A stretch of 64,000 nucleotides of DNA, from assembly GCA_032158125.1 (NCBI GenBank), contig JASKOT010000009.1, positions 1 through 64,000 of the forward strand. Direction: 5' to 3'. The notes below the pieces were generated by a model. The model ran no database searches. It worked only from the letters and a program-made list of their open reading frames with translations, and had not been told where the DNA came from. Position 1 is the stretch's first letter, and each line of letters opens with the position of its first letter. Of this stretch, positions 24,064 through 34,541 are shown in pieces. The translations under genes and the position numbers were made by a program. Origin of the DNA: Papiliotrema nemorosa (taxonomy: Eukaryota; Basidiomycota; Tremellomycetes; Tremellales; Rhynchogastremaceae).

Positions 24064-25639
24064 TGATTGGGAGGGGATGGGGATTTTGCGAAAACCCTTG
24101 GGTAAAGTCAGCCCGAACAACTGGTACTCCTCCTAGCCGATTGCAATTATTGCTCACCAGTGCTAACTTGTCAGTCCTATCCTATCCCAGGCGTGACTGC
24201 GGTTCCTGCATGCGAGTAATGTCTCGATGTGGTAGCGGTGGACAGAGTAGAATGAACACGACTTGAGTCGCGTTGAATGGAAAAAGAAACGCCGGCATGA
24301 GGATGTGGCACCCCGCCTTGGTCGTGTGAGCACGCGTGCAGTACAAACTCAAGGGCTGTGGGTTCAAGGGGCTGGGTCGCTCTATGTAGTATAGTGTCCA
24401 TAGGAGTGTATGGTTCTAGTACCACATATGCAGGATGCATGAGACCTTCGTCTTCGAGAACTCCTGGATTGTGCACCGCAGACGAGCTGCCGCTCTCTCT
24501 GCGCCTGGCAAGCGACCTCCTCTGTATGAGAGGCGGCAAAGCTTGCCGAGAGGACAGTCATACCCCACGAAGACATCCGTTCCCTGCGAGATGAGGGATT
24601 CTTTGCTGAAACGACTCTCACTGCCCACCAGGTCGCCAGTGGCCACGATCTGCAGCTCGCCTTTTCATCGGACTCGGCGATTTGGTGATCCTACACAACT
24701 ACGACCGTGTGTCATGGTGTGTTCAAACACAAAACCTTTGTGGATCGATTCGATCTTGACTACAATTGGCAAGCGATCATGCCGTCCTTGTGGTGGGCCT
24801 TTTGGATTGGACGGTAGAATGTCATCATGGTTGCGTTCAGGCATATTCTCGGTCGAATAGACAATGTCAAGAACGGTGCAGCGGTAAATCATCAGGAATC
24901 AGCAAGATACAGTGCATGCTGTGCTTCAAAGACGTCATGATCGATCACAAGAGTGGCCATCGAACGACGGCAGGAAAAATGTCCGTTTAGGTCTCTTAAA
25001 GCGGCAGCAGTTTCGCAACTACGCGATCGTAGTGCAAATCATCCTTCGGAGGAGTGAAACATGCATGTGCTGAACGAATCGAATCACATCCACCGATAGC
25101 ATCACCGTCAGAGAACCGCCGACCTTTGTAGCTTTGATTCTGATGAAATAAGTGGTGACGTATTTGTCTGGAATTCCGTACAAATGCCTGGCACTCATAC
25201 CATTATTAAAAGGAAGGAAGCTTCCCGTCCAAGTCTAAAGCGAGCGCTTTCACGATGGTGTGAATTCATTAGCCGAACTCGAAAAGAGCGAGGGGATCTC
25301 GAATGAGCAGGAAGATCTGTCTTGAATGCTATAAGTCGTTTCCAGAGAGTCTTGTGTATGAAACTTGCCACTCCCGGGGCAAAGTCATGTTTCACCATCG
25401 TCACAAACTTTGCGTAGTCTCACTCATGCTCTCGGGCGGACCATTTGACTGACGTGACTCGACTGTTTGTACAGCTTCAACTGGTATAAGAGTGTGTCCT
25501 TGCCGGACACCCAAAGCACACCCATAGCCCTGATCACAACTTCCTCCTTTCGACTACCAGATACTTCCGAGTCACTCGCTTGCAATCGTGAGTCATGAAG
25601 GTGAACAGAAAGTGCTGTCCCCGCTCATCTATGTAGATC
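24064..25639. other. Long divergent spacer (1.6 kb)
   Basis: It lies between the starts of the A-T-R-R gene (minus) and a secreted-protein gene (plus). Frames up to about 140 codons exist on both strands around 24.2-24.9 kb but none shows a recognisable domain, signal peptide or coherent exon structure. A TATA-like GGTATAAGAG lies near 25480, about 160 bp before the next ATG. It probably has both promoters and possibly an unrecognised non-coding transcript. Confidence 0.4.
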
Positions 25640-26464
25640 ATGGTGGCGATAATACCCTCACTCATCATTGGCGGCTGTATCTTCTCTACCATAGTTCAGG
25701 CCGTCGAGTGGCACGTCCTGGAATACTTTGTAGCGGATGATCAGAACATAACAAGCTACGCTGGACAAATGGTCGTTCCCCCGATTCCCAAAGCGGCAAC
25801 TTACTACCTATGGCCGGGGTTGCAACCCGATGATAACAGCGGGATTTTCCAGCCTGTTCTTGACGGTAGAAGCGGTGGATGGTGGATCGGAACAGGTTGG
25901 TGCTGCGGTAATCCAGATTTGGGATGGGGAGCAGGCTTTGGGGTCACCGAAGGCGACGTGGTACAGTTCAAGATGGCTTACAATACTACATCGTCCAGCT
26001 GGGACACTGTCCTGGCCGTACCGAAAAAGAACCTGCGAGCTACTGGATCATTCCCCCTTGGTCAGTAGCTTTTGTCCATTATTTTTTCCTCACATTCGAT
26101 GGGCTTCGGGTCGTGCGGCAAAGACGCTTTGTCAGCTCTTTGGATCGAGGCTGAAAGAATCAGGCAACAAACGTTTCAATGAATGGGTGACCGCCATCGA
26201 GTTGTACGACACAACCTGGGATTTTGGCCCTCTGATTTTCAAGGACCTCGTAGTAGTGGGCTCCATTCAACTGAATCAAAGGTGAAGCTGAATCGCCTGC
26301 AGGAGACAAAAGGCGGTCTGGAGACAGCATGGTGCAACTCTTCGCCCAGCAACTTATACGAATCAACCAAATTCAACATTTCAGGCGTCAGATCCTATGT
26401 CGACAGCAAATCGAAACGGGTTACATGTCAGATATCCTCTCTGATCATGCAATCCCCTCAGTGA
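25640..26464 (+). CDS. Secreted protein of unknown function
   Basis: The product starts MVAIIPSLIIGGCIFSTIVQA, a signal peptide, then VEWHVLEYFVADDQNI. A tryptophan- and glycine-rich segment follows (AATYYLWPGLQPDDNSGIFQPVL, WWIGTGWCCGN, WGAGFGVTEGDVVQF). Two introns are needed: one of about 100 bp joins FPLG to NKRFNEW, and one of about 50 bp joins IFKDL to ETKGGLETAWCNSSPSN. The protein ends CQISSLIMQSPQ at about 220 residues. The pattern resembles uncharacterised fungal secreted proteins with a concanavalin-A-like beta-sandwich look (YYLWPGLQ, IELYDTTWDFGP, TAWC), but I cannot assign a function. Cysteines, N-glycosylation sequons and aromatic residues suggest an extracellular carbohydrate-binding or degrading role, as inference only. 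Confidence 0.65.
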
Positions 26465-27108
26465 ATCGCAACAAAGGAAGAGCTGCACCAGGGGTAGCTT
26501 GGAAGAATAAGGTATGCGAGGGGATGATAATCCAATTTAGAGTAGACCAGGAAAAATAACAAGGCGATGGATGTCGATTCATCAGAAACTCACGCTGTCC
26601 CAAGCCAAAAAGATTTGTTCGCATCTCCTGTACTTTATCGCGTGAGGTTACCGTTACAGCCCTGCGGTTGATCCGTTCAGTGAGGCTGCTCGATTGAGGA
26701 GACCAGCATCCCAAGGAGCTCGCTCAGCCGCATGGGTGCTTATTTGACGATGAGAATGGAATCGATGAGGGTTAACAGGCGTGAACTTGGCGGGGAACCG
26801 CTGCAAGGTGTATGCATGCTTGTTTCAGTGTCAGACAGCACATGTTTGTCCACCTGTTTCTGAATGTCACGTCGATCGTCGCCGTCGGAAGCGTTACCTC
26901 GGACGTAACATAGTCCAATTGACAGAAGATCTTCTCGTGAACAAACAGTATAAGCTCCAAGACACGCTACAGTCTCCGTTGCTCACGCGATAGCCATGTG
27001 CAAATATAACTCTCGCGCGATTACGGCGAGTAAACAAGAGAAAAGTACAAGTTGGCTTGGTATCGATGATGGAGTGCCGATGAGTTGTCATCTGTTGAGC
27101 ACCTCACC
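26465..27108. other. Spacer between two secreted-protein genes
   Basis: No coding sequence was recognised. It should have the terminator of the upstream gene and the promoter of the cutinase-CPL1 fusion. Confidence 0.45.
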
Positions 27109-28373
27109 ATGACACCAATGCACGGCTACCTGCTCATAAACCTAGCAGTATTGGCAGGGGTGTATGCAGGCGCAGCAGCACCCAGGCCAGCTGGGCGGAT
27201 GATCAAGCGAGACAACACGTACCCCGTCAACAACCCCACGACGCAATGCTTCGACTATGAGGTCCTTGACACCAGGGGGAAATCGAATGGCTTTTACCGT
27301 CCTGCCGATACTTACCCGACCGTTCAAGGGATTATCGAAGGACGAGCTGGAGGCAATTACTGGGAAAACCCGTAAGTGGTGATCTGTCGCACTGCTTGCG
27401 TTGCTTACACTTCAGATACGGTGAGAAGCGCGAAATCAGTGTCGTCCCAACAGTGCTGATTGCAAGACACCAACTATGACTTGGGTAACTACATGGATCT
27501 CAAGACCGCCTTGTGTCCCGCTACGAGATACGTTCTGATAGCTTTCAGTTATGGGACGAGATTCGTCAGTGAGTGTCCACCCTCAGTACAATTTCTCACG
27601 GTGTAGCTACGACCATGATGAATACAACAATCGATCGCTCAAATGTCGCTTCGATCATTTTATACGGAGAGTAAGCCATCAAGTGGGATGACACTGACAT
27701 CAGTGGGTACTGGAGAGCGGGTCGGCCGGAAAATAGGGGTTCTGCGACCGAAGGACACGGAGCCTTTGCCAACGGAAATACCATCCCAGCGGATCTCGAA
27801 TCGAGGACCAGAAACTACTGCAGCGTGTGAGCTCGCAGACTCGGTCGCGCTCATTATCCAGGGGCGACTGGGAGTGTCAAAACTTGCCCCAGAATAACAG
27901 CCTCAATACCCCTCATCATTCCTACGTCAATTCCTCCTTACAGACCGACGCGATCGATTTCTCCTTGTCCCAGCTTGATCTCGCATTGAGTCCTTTGGGC
28001 AGTGGTGGTTTGAGACGCAAGAAGAGAAGGGAAGAACTCCAGCATGTCATGGGAGAAACGTCAATCTGTGAAAAAGGCCACTCGTATTGCCCCGCTGGAG
28101 AGTCAGATCTTTGGAGCTGTATAGAGACCGATACTGCACTGGAACATTGCGGGGGTTGTCCAGGTGGTCTTGTAGGACTTGGTTTTGGCTTGGATTGCAC
28201 TACTATAGAGGGAGCCGATGAAGTGGCTTGTATCAGTGGGATCTGCCAAGGTGCGTCATAAACTTCAGGATCACTAGATGGCTGATCATCAAGTGTCGTC
28301 GTGCTTGGAGGGGTACAAGGCGACCGATGATGGCCGACACTGTGAGGTGGTCCCGGGAGAAGAGGATGAATGA
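27109..28373 (+). CDS. Secreted cutinase-like esterase fused to a CPL1-type cysteine domain
   Basis: The product has a signal peptide (MTPMHGYLLINLAVLAGVYAGAAA). Hand splicing over about seven exons gives a cutinase-like domain: FDYEVLDTRG, PTVQGIIEGRAGGNYW, ALCPATRYVLIAFSYGTRF (nucleophile Ser in a cutinase-type elbow), SIILYGDGYWR, RTRNYCSVGDWECQ (the YCxxGDxxC element with the catalytic Asp) and a later PHHSYVN that could supply the His. A basic linker (LRRKKRREELQ) leads to a C-terminal domain with CEKGHSYCPAGE, LEHCGGCPGGLVG, GADEVACISGIC and SSCLEGYKATDDGRHCE, as in Cryptococcus CPL1. The elbow is A-F-S-Y-G where G-Y-S-x-G is usual, so activity is uncertain. Cutinases cleave ester bonds of plant cutin or acetylated polymers; CPL1 is a secreted capsule/host-interaction factor. 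The fusion suggests surface-anchored or targeted esterase action, which is inference. Confidence 0.7.
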
Positions 28374-28695
28374 GGTGGTTGCAAGGTATAAGTAGGTAAT
28401 TTCTGGGCATATGGATTTTTCGGTACTTCACATGTCTGTCGCTACTCTTTGACATGACGAGCCTCGCCTCGATCCCTCTGTGCCTGCATTGTGCGAGTCA
28501 CACCCCAACCTCGATTTTCCGCGCCGACTCCCGAATATTCGACTTGTCTGCAGTTGATTGAACTTGAGCTCTTTCGGCGTTTTGCCCGAGCAGGATGAAG
28601 CGCGTCGATGTCCACATAAGTCCTGAATTCCAGGCGATTTCTTGAAGTACATCTCGCAGATACATCAATTATTCAAAGGAGTGGCCGTTCGCAGC
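28374..28695. other. Short intergenic promoter region
   Basis: It lies between two plus-strand genes. Nothing was recognised beyond the likely promoter of the GNAT gene. Confidence 0.45.
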
Positions 28696-29979
28696 ATGTC
28701 GGCAGATGAGAACTCATCCATCACAGTCAGAGAGTGGACAGCTGCAGATGATTCAACCTCCTTGCACGAGATATATCAAAGCACCGTCGGTTCCAGCGAG
28801 CCGTATGCCCTTTCCGCCGAGCGTTTTCGTGACCTGTTGACCGCTTCTCGAGCCAAGGTATACATTGCTGGACCTTCGGACTCGGCTCGACCCACATCAA
28901 GTCAGAATGTGTACGGTTTCGCTTTGACGTATCTACATCGAGCGGGTTCAGCATTGTCACCCGGACTGCAGCACGACAAGGGATCGCTCGCACTGCTCGC
29001 AGTGCACTCATCTTTCAGGAATCGCGGAGTGGGAACAGCACTACACGACGTAGCGATACAATACCTGACAGAGCAAGTCAAAGCCTCTTTTTCGAAATCC
29101 TCTCCCCCTGCAACCTCTTCGCAACTCCAATTAGGGTCCATATTCCCGCGTATTTTTCCTGGTCTTCCATCCTCGCCCGACTTTCAGCACGCTCAAGAAT
29201 GGTTCGGAAGGCATGGATGGGAAATCAAACAGGACCCGAGCATCGATTTGTACCGGGAAATCAAAGATGCAAGCGGGATAGCCAAGGAGATGGAACCAGT
29301 ATCCAAGAGGGCCAAAACAAGCGGATGGACTTTCCGCGTACCGAAGGAGAGTGATGATGGAGCTCTGCTGGAGCTACAAGAAGCAGAGTTTGGTAGCTTT
29401 ACAGTGAGTGACAAAACTCATCATCGCATCGTGTCTCGTCATAATCATGAAACCATCTTTGTCACCCTCGTCGCTCTCTTGAACTTCTGCTAAAATCAGG
29501 GTTGGCCGGATGTTTTCCCTCGGCTCCTTCGATCTGGTTGCCGAGAGGACATTATATGTGCTTTTGATCCGGACGGAATTCTTAAAGGTGCAACTGTAGC
29601 TGGTATGCCAAGTTCCGTCAGTAGAGAGCTTTTACTATGGCCCAGTACGATAGGTGAGTCGCTAGCGACAGCGATTTGCACGCTGACGTTGTGTCTTCCC
29701 TTGTGTCCATCATGCCGTCTCTCAACTACTGTATGACGATTATCGCGCATTTCAATAGGCTCAAAATGTGGCGTGATCGCCTGCGTGGGCATGTCCAAAT
29801 CATCTCAAGGATCCGGTGCAGGTATCGCGATGGTAGCAGAGGCATTGGTTCATCTAGCATCACGAGGAGCCGACGGCTGTTTCGTCGATTGGGTCAGCTT
29901 GAAGGGGTTCTATCAGAAATGTGGTTTCGAGCAATGGGCCAATGCGTATCTTGAAAGCTGGCGGACTATCGTAGCGTGA
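28696..29979 (+). CDS. Tandem GNAT acetyltransferase-domain protein
   Basis: The protein starts at ATG 28696 (MSADENSSITVREWTAADD). The first GNAT-like half has LALLAVHSSFRNRGVGTALHDVA, with the acetyl-CoA-binding R-x-x-G-x-G type loop. After a linker with a possible basic nuclear-type patch (SKRAKTSG) the second half has CGVIACVGMSKSSQGSGAGIAMV and GADGCFVDWVSLKGFYQKCGFEQW. Introns with donors near 29404 and 29653 are needed. The second half closely resembles the GNAT module found at the C-terminus of fungal family 3 beta-N-acetylglucosaminidases, but no GH3 domain is present here. It probably transfers an acetyl group to an amine, possibly an amino sugar; the acceptor is unknown. No signal peptide is present. 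Confidence 0.75.
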
Positions 29980-30477
29980 GATAACCACACATGCATTAGC
30001 TGGACTTTCCAAAATTCACTTGCCGATAAGCACGCATGTCTGTCATAGCTGGCTATCGTAGTTGTCGCGGAAGGCTTATAGGAATTCACGATAACGCCTA
30101 ACATGCTCGCATTCACCCCGACGTCGCCGATCAGAAACTGACCGGTGGTTCAGCGTCAGGCGAGAGGATTGTTCAGACATGTTGAGATTTTCGGTGAAAG
30201 TGCCGACTTGACAGCTCTACCAGTCTGTTTGGACAAGTCGCGTGATAACGAGAATGGAGGCTTATGGATGGACTCTGTGGTCTTGCGCCTTGCGCAAGTC
30301 AAACGGCGATTGTCCCGCAAAGACAGATCTGGTTCACGGGATTGGCCCCCCGGGTTTGGTATCCTCTCAACTCAAAGCGCAGGGGTATGGATGGGATGTA
30401 TAAATAGGTAGGACCAGATAGTCATTAGCCCAGACTCAATTGCTGTTTATCCACTGGCAATTAATACCATCATCACC
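29980..30477. other. Promoter region of the Atg22-like gene
   Basis: About 500 bp with no recognised gene. It holds a clear TATA box at 30399-30407. Confidence 0.5.
30399..30407 (+). promoter_or_regulatory. TATA box of the Atg22-like gene
   Basis: TATAAATAG lies 71-79 bp upstream of the ATG at 30478 and matches the TATA consensus well. Confidence 0.6.
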
Positions 30478-32622
30478 ATGGCCAACGCTCACTTGTTCTC
30501 AGCGGGCATGGAGCTGCCCAACCAGGGTATCGAGCCTGTTGCTTTCGTCGACAAGGATCATCACACCGATGTGAAAGATATGGAGGTTGCGGAGATGCGA
30601 CCGGGTCCCGACGATGTCATGCATGAGGAGGAGATGCCAGAAGGTCCAACGACGACCAGAGCCGAAGAGTGGGCCTAGTGAGTACACATCCGCTTTTGGA
30701 TACGGTGGAAAATTGACGCGAAGTTATCTGTACTACAATGGTGACAGTGGAGTGGGACCCAACGGATACGCGGGGACTCTTTTCCAAAGTTTCATCACTC
30801 AGGCAGGTCATGATTCCGTGACAGGAGGACCATGTGGAGAGAATACCTGTATGATCAGATTTGCTGGATCCGAACGGACCGTCGCCAGTTCCATCCTCAT
30901 CGCCAACGGTATCTCGTTTGCTATCATGACCTTTGTGTTCACCACCATCGGTGAGTCTACCATGTACTCCACCACTATACCCGACTGACAGCCGCAGGCT
31001 CGTGTGCCGATTACTCTTTCTGGAACAAGTACATTCTGATCGTCGCGACTGGTGAGTCGAGTTGTTCATGCCCGGGCTAACAAGCAGTCGTATGTTGGGC
31101 TTCGCAGTTTGGTTTCTTGGGCATCACCAAAGCCTCGCAATGGGAAGGCGCTATGGCTTTGTACATGCTCGGTTTCATCACCTACGGAATCACACTCGTC
31201 TTCTACGCTTCCGTCTTCCCTCGACTTGCGCGAAACACTCCCAAGACCAAGGAGGCTCGACGACAATTGGACGAGGGCACGATCGCAGTTGAAGACTACG
31301 AGAAGGTGGAGATGTTGGAGCGAAACAGACTCAGTAGTATCTCTACCGCGCATTCCAATTGTAAGCAGAGCTTTGGTTGAGCAGCTCGATCTCGAGGCTG
31401 ACGGGCTAGGGGGTTATCTTTTAACTTTGGCTCTCAACCTGTCCCTACTTCTTCCTCTCGCTTCGAACCCAAAAATCAACAACGTGAGTCTCACTCGACC
31501 CGCTCCGTCTAACCTACAGTACGTCCTGGCCTTCACCAATTGCTACTGGATCGTTCTCGGTCTACCTTGGTTCTTCTTGCAAAAGAACCGACGAGGCCCG
31601 TCGTTCCCCAAAGGGAGCCACTGGTACACCGTAAGCGTCCCATATTACGTGAAGAGCTTCACTGACATAATCGTAGATTGGTTGGAAGCAAATTTGGCTC
31701 GCTGCGAAGCAATACCGAAAGCTCCCTTACACGTTCACCTACCTTTTTGCCTTCTTCCTCCTTGCCGATGGGTTGAACACCACCGGATCCGTTGTCGGTA
31801 TTGTCCAGAACCAACACATCAGTTTCTCCTTTCTGGGTGAGCTCGCATCTCTGGGTATCCTGTACGGTATGCTCACGCCTTGCAGAGTCAACCTACCTCG
31901 GTATCTCCCAAGCGGCCACCTCGATCTTCTCGTGTTACGCGTTCTGGTACTTGCAAAAGTACAAGAAGATCAACACCAAGCGAATGTTCCAAGTCACAAA
32001 CGTCATCACCATCTTGATTCCCTTCTGGGGTATGGTGAGTGATAGCGATGGCGATGCAAGACAGTGCTGATATACAGCTGGGTCTCTGGACCAAGAAGAT
32101 TGGTTTCCACAACACCTGGGAGTTCTGGCTCTACAACGTCGTCTTCGGGTTGGGACAAGCTCCTTACTACGCCTACTCGCAGACCATGATGTCGGATCTG
32201 ACTCCTCCGGGTTACGAAGGAAGTGAGTTGCGCTTGTCCATCTCAATCCCCTGTCTCAGCTTTCTCTCCAGTAGGAATTAGTGCTGATGGACAGTGTTCT
32301 TCGGTCTCTTTGGTATCACCAACCGAGCATCTTCCCTCATTGGACCTAACGTTGTTGCTGCTATTATCAACAAATCCGGCAACACCTGGGATGGATTCAT
32401 CTTCCTGTGTCAGCGCACCCTCACCCTCCGCGGTTACCCATCGCTGATCCTCCAGTCATCCTCTGTACCTGTGCAGCTCTTGTCGTGACCCTCTTTGTCG
32501 ACATGGAGAAGGGTCGAGCACAGGCGATCGCTTTCAGTATCGAACAGCGAGGTCTCACGGCCGACATTCGCGCCAACCAGGCCGCTCAGGTCACCTCGGT
32601 CGGGGCTGAGGAGGCAAAGTAG
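30478..32622 (+). CDS. Atg22-like vacuolar amino-acid exporter (MFS)
   Basis: Yeast Atg22 exports amino acids from the vacuole after autophagic breakdown. The product begins MANAHLFSAGMELPNQGIEP with an acidic cytoplasmic N-terminus. After a 46-bp intron it reads EEWAYYLYYNGDSGVGPNGY, the Atg22-type entry to helix 1. Further family segments are GFLGITKASQWEGAMALYM, a long loop, NPKINNYVLAFTNCYWIVLGLPWFFLQKNRRG, FLLADGLNTTGSVVGIVQN and FGITNRASSLIGPNVVAAIIN near the end. The C-terminus is soluble, ending VGAEEAK. Seven or more short introns are inferred. Basidiomycetes often carry several Atg22-like proteins, so this may not be the autophagy orthologue. It appears intact. Confidence 0.8.
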
Positions 32623-32897
32623 ATTGCTGGCACATTTCAGGATGCGAGTCTGTCGGTGAGGGGAATCAGGAGAGGAATCTGAGGCGAATAATCCGCCCAA
32701 ACCGCGGAGAGGAGAGTGACTGTTTTGATTGTGAAGATATAGGAGCAAAGGGTTTCGGATTGTAGACTGCACACCATCGCTCTCTTTGTGAGCAGCTGGG
32801 TTCCACAGGATAGCGCGATGGATATAGCTTTGGGCATCAGGGGGACCATTGCGGATCATTTGCTCTTCGTTTTGAGGTTTACCCAACCGTTGGCCCG

Positions 32898-32936
<39 letters not shown>

Positions 32937-33461
32937 CGGGGGGGGGGGGGGGGGGGGGGGGGGGCACGGGGGGACCTTTTGGTTTTTTTTTTTTTTGTTT
33001 TTTTGTTTTACCCACCCTTCCCCCCCCCCCCCCCCCCCCCCCCCCCCACTTTTCTACCGCGGTGCTACCTGTGCCATGAGAGGTCTCGCGCAGGAAACCC
33101 AACTCGTTCAACCGCGTAACAGGCTTGAATGGGGACCGCAGATTGAACAATCCGTTTTAGCGGACCTAGGCGATGCCAATTCCATACGCATTCTAACGTC
33201 ATGAAGGTCTAAGACTACAGCCTATAGTGCTGTACTTAGTGCTGTACTTCCGAGCGACCGGCTGAGCCCTCAAATTGGCCAAGGAGCACTGATGCATGGC
33301 GCCTGATGATGAATGTAAGAGGAATCGATTTGTGAGCGAAACGTCACTGAGAGATCTCGTTGTCGAGATCGAGCTCCACTGCTCAACCATGTTGTGTCGC
33401 AACATTCTACCTCGAAAACCGCCCCATAAGCTTCTCGCATCAGAATCACAGAGTAGCCAGC
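32623..33461. other. Intergenic region containing a homopolymer block
   Basis: It separates two plus-strand genes. Most of its unusual content is the 32899-33047 homopolymer stretch, described separately. No gene was recognised; frames through the homopolymers give only poly-Gly or poly-Pro. Confidence 0.6.
32899..33047. repeat. Homopolymer block: poly-G, poly-T and poly-C
   Basis: The block consists of 38 G (32899-32936), a C, 27 G (32938-32964), CAC, six G, a T-rich segment, then 28 C (33020-33047). The flanks resemble each other: GGTTTACCCAACCGTTGGCCC before the G run and TTTTACCCACCCTTCCCC before the C run. This looks like two error-rich read ends, dark-cycle G in one orientation and its complement in the other, joined during assembly, rather than genuine sequence. 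Confidence 0.75.
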
Positions 33462-34541
33462 ATGACCACACGTAGTGCTGCAGCCCGACTGTCGAAAGCA
33501 GCGACTTCAAATCCGACCAAACGGTCACGTATAAAATCCCCTTCCCCGATCGTCAAGCAGGAGACCGATCCGGCGACACCGCGACCATCGAAGGCGAGGA
33601 GAATCAGGACAGAGCAGATCAGCCCGTCTGACTCTCTCGCGCAGGTCAAAGATGAAGGCATGTCCCCAAACAAACTTCGAGATCGGAAGCTCAAGGTGCA
33701 ATCCACCCTAAGCCCAGACGGCCCGTTCCCTTCGTTTGCACATCCCACCCCTACAGAATGCGCTGTCGCCCACCAGATCCTTGCCGCTATACATGGACCA
33801 CGTTCTCGTCCGGCTCAGGTCGTGGCATCGGCATCTCGAGCTGGATGTGGGGACAGTCCATCTGTCCTGGACGCCCTGGTGCGTACCATTTTATCGCAAA
33901 ACACCAGCGACACCAACTCGACACGCGCGAAATTAAACATGGACAAGGTGTATGGGAGGAGTGACAAGTGGGAGGCTATAGCAGAAGGTGGACAGGCAAA
34001 GCTGGAGGAGGCTATACGGAGTGGTGGACTGAGCCAAGTCAAGAGCAAGGTGATATTACAGATCCTCAATCAAGCCAAGGAGAAGTATGGCGAGTACACG
34101 CTCGATCACCTTCATAAAGCTTCGACCGAGGATGCGATGCAGGAGCTCTTAGCGTTCGACGGTGTAGGACCAAAGACGGCGAGTTGCGTATTGTTGTTCT
34201 GCTTGCAGAGGGACGACTTCGCAGTTGACACTCATGTCCATCGAATCACCGGTCTCTTAGGCTGGCGACCAAAGACTGCAAACCGAGAGCAGACATATCA
34301 CCACCTCAACAAGAGGATACCGGATGAACATAAATACGCTCTGCATATATTGCTGGTGACGCATGGGAAAAAGTGCGACGAGTGTAAAGCTGGAGGAAGG
34401 AGTTCGGGGAAATGCCAGCTCAGGACGGCGTTCAGAGAAGGCATCAAGGAAGGAATGGAGGATATCAAGGTGGATGCAGAGGACAAAGATGGCCTGCTAC
34501 AAGGGGTCAAGGAGGAGATCAAGGTGGAAAAGGGCGAGTAG
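33462..34541 (+). CDS. HhH-GPD base-excision DNA glycosylase (endonuclease III-like)
   Basis: A single exon of 359 codons encodes a nuclear-type DNA repair enzyme. The first 85 residues are basic and Ser/Pro-rich (KRSRIKSPSP), likely disordered with nuclear targeting. The core has VLDALVRTILSQNTSDTNS, the hairpin LAFDGVGPKTASCVLLFCL with the catalytic Lys position of endonuclease III, and FAVDTHVHRITGLLGW with the catalytic Asp. It should remove damaged bases and may also nick the strand. The usual four-cysteine iron-sulfur loop is incomplete: only CDEC and a later GKC are present after LLVTHGKK. The tail after residue 325 is Lys/Glu-rich. Related proteins are widespread in fungi; the exact damaged base is unknown. 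The start is the ATG at 33462; an upstream part of the frame lacks conservation. Confidence 0.85.
   Translation: MTTRSAAARLSKAATSNPTKRSRIKSPSPIVKQETDPATPRPSKARRIRTEQISPSDSLAQVKDEGMSPNKLRDRKLKVQSTLSPDGPFPSFAHPTPTECAVAHQILAAIHGPRSRPAQVVASASRAGCGDSPSVLDALVRTILSQNTSDTNSTRAKLNMDKVYGRSDKWEAIAEGGQAKLEEAIRSGGLSQVKSKVILQILNQAKEKYGEYTLDHLHKASTEDAMQELLAFDGVGPKTASCVLLFCLQRDDFAVDTHVHRITGLLGWRPKTANREQTYHHLNKRIPDEHKYALHILLVTHGKKCDECKAGGRSSGKCQLRTAFREGIKEGMEDIKVDAEDKDGLLQGVKEEIKVEKGE

Noticed and set aside
24064..24120. Longer N-terminus of the A-T-R-R protein
   Set aside because: The extra codons have no ATG and read like a pyrimidine-rich leader (CCCATCCCCTCCCAATCAATG).
24177..24860. Frames of 120-140 codons on both strands in the 1.6-kb spacer
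   Set aside because: They overlap each other on opposite strands, show no domain or signal peptide, and have no convincing splice continuation.
26041..26180. Apparent frameshift in the secreted protein at 25.6 kb
   Set aside because: An intron of about 100 bp (GTCAGT...ATCAG) restores the frame cleanly, so no frameshift is needed.
32434..33204. Long frames through the homopolymer block with poly-Pro or poly-Gly
   Set aside because: They are created by the G and C runs and overlap the end of the Atg22-like gene; not evidence of a proline-rich protein.
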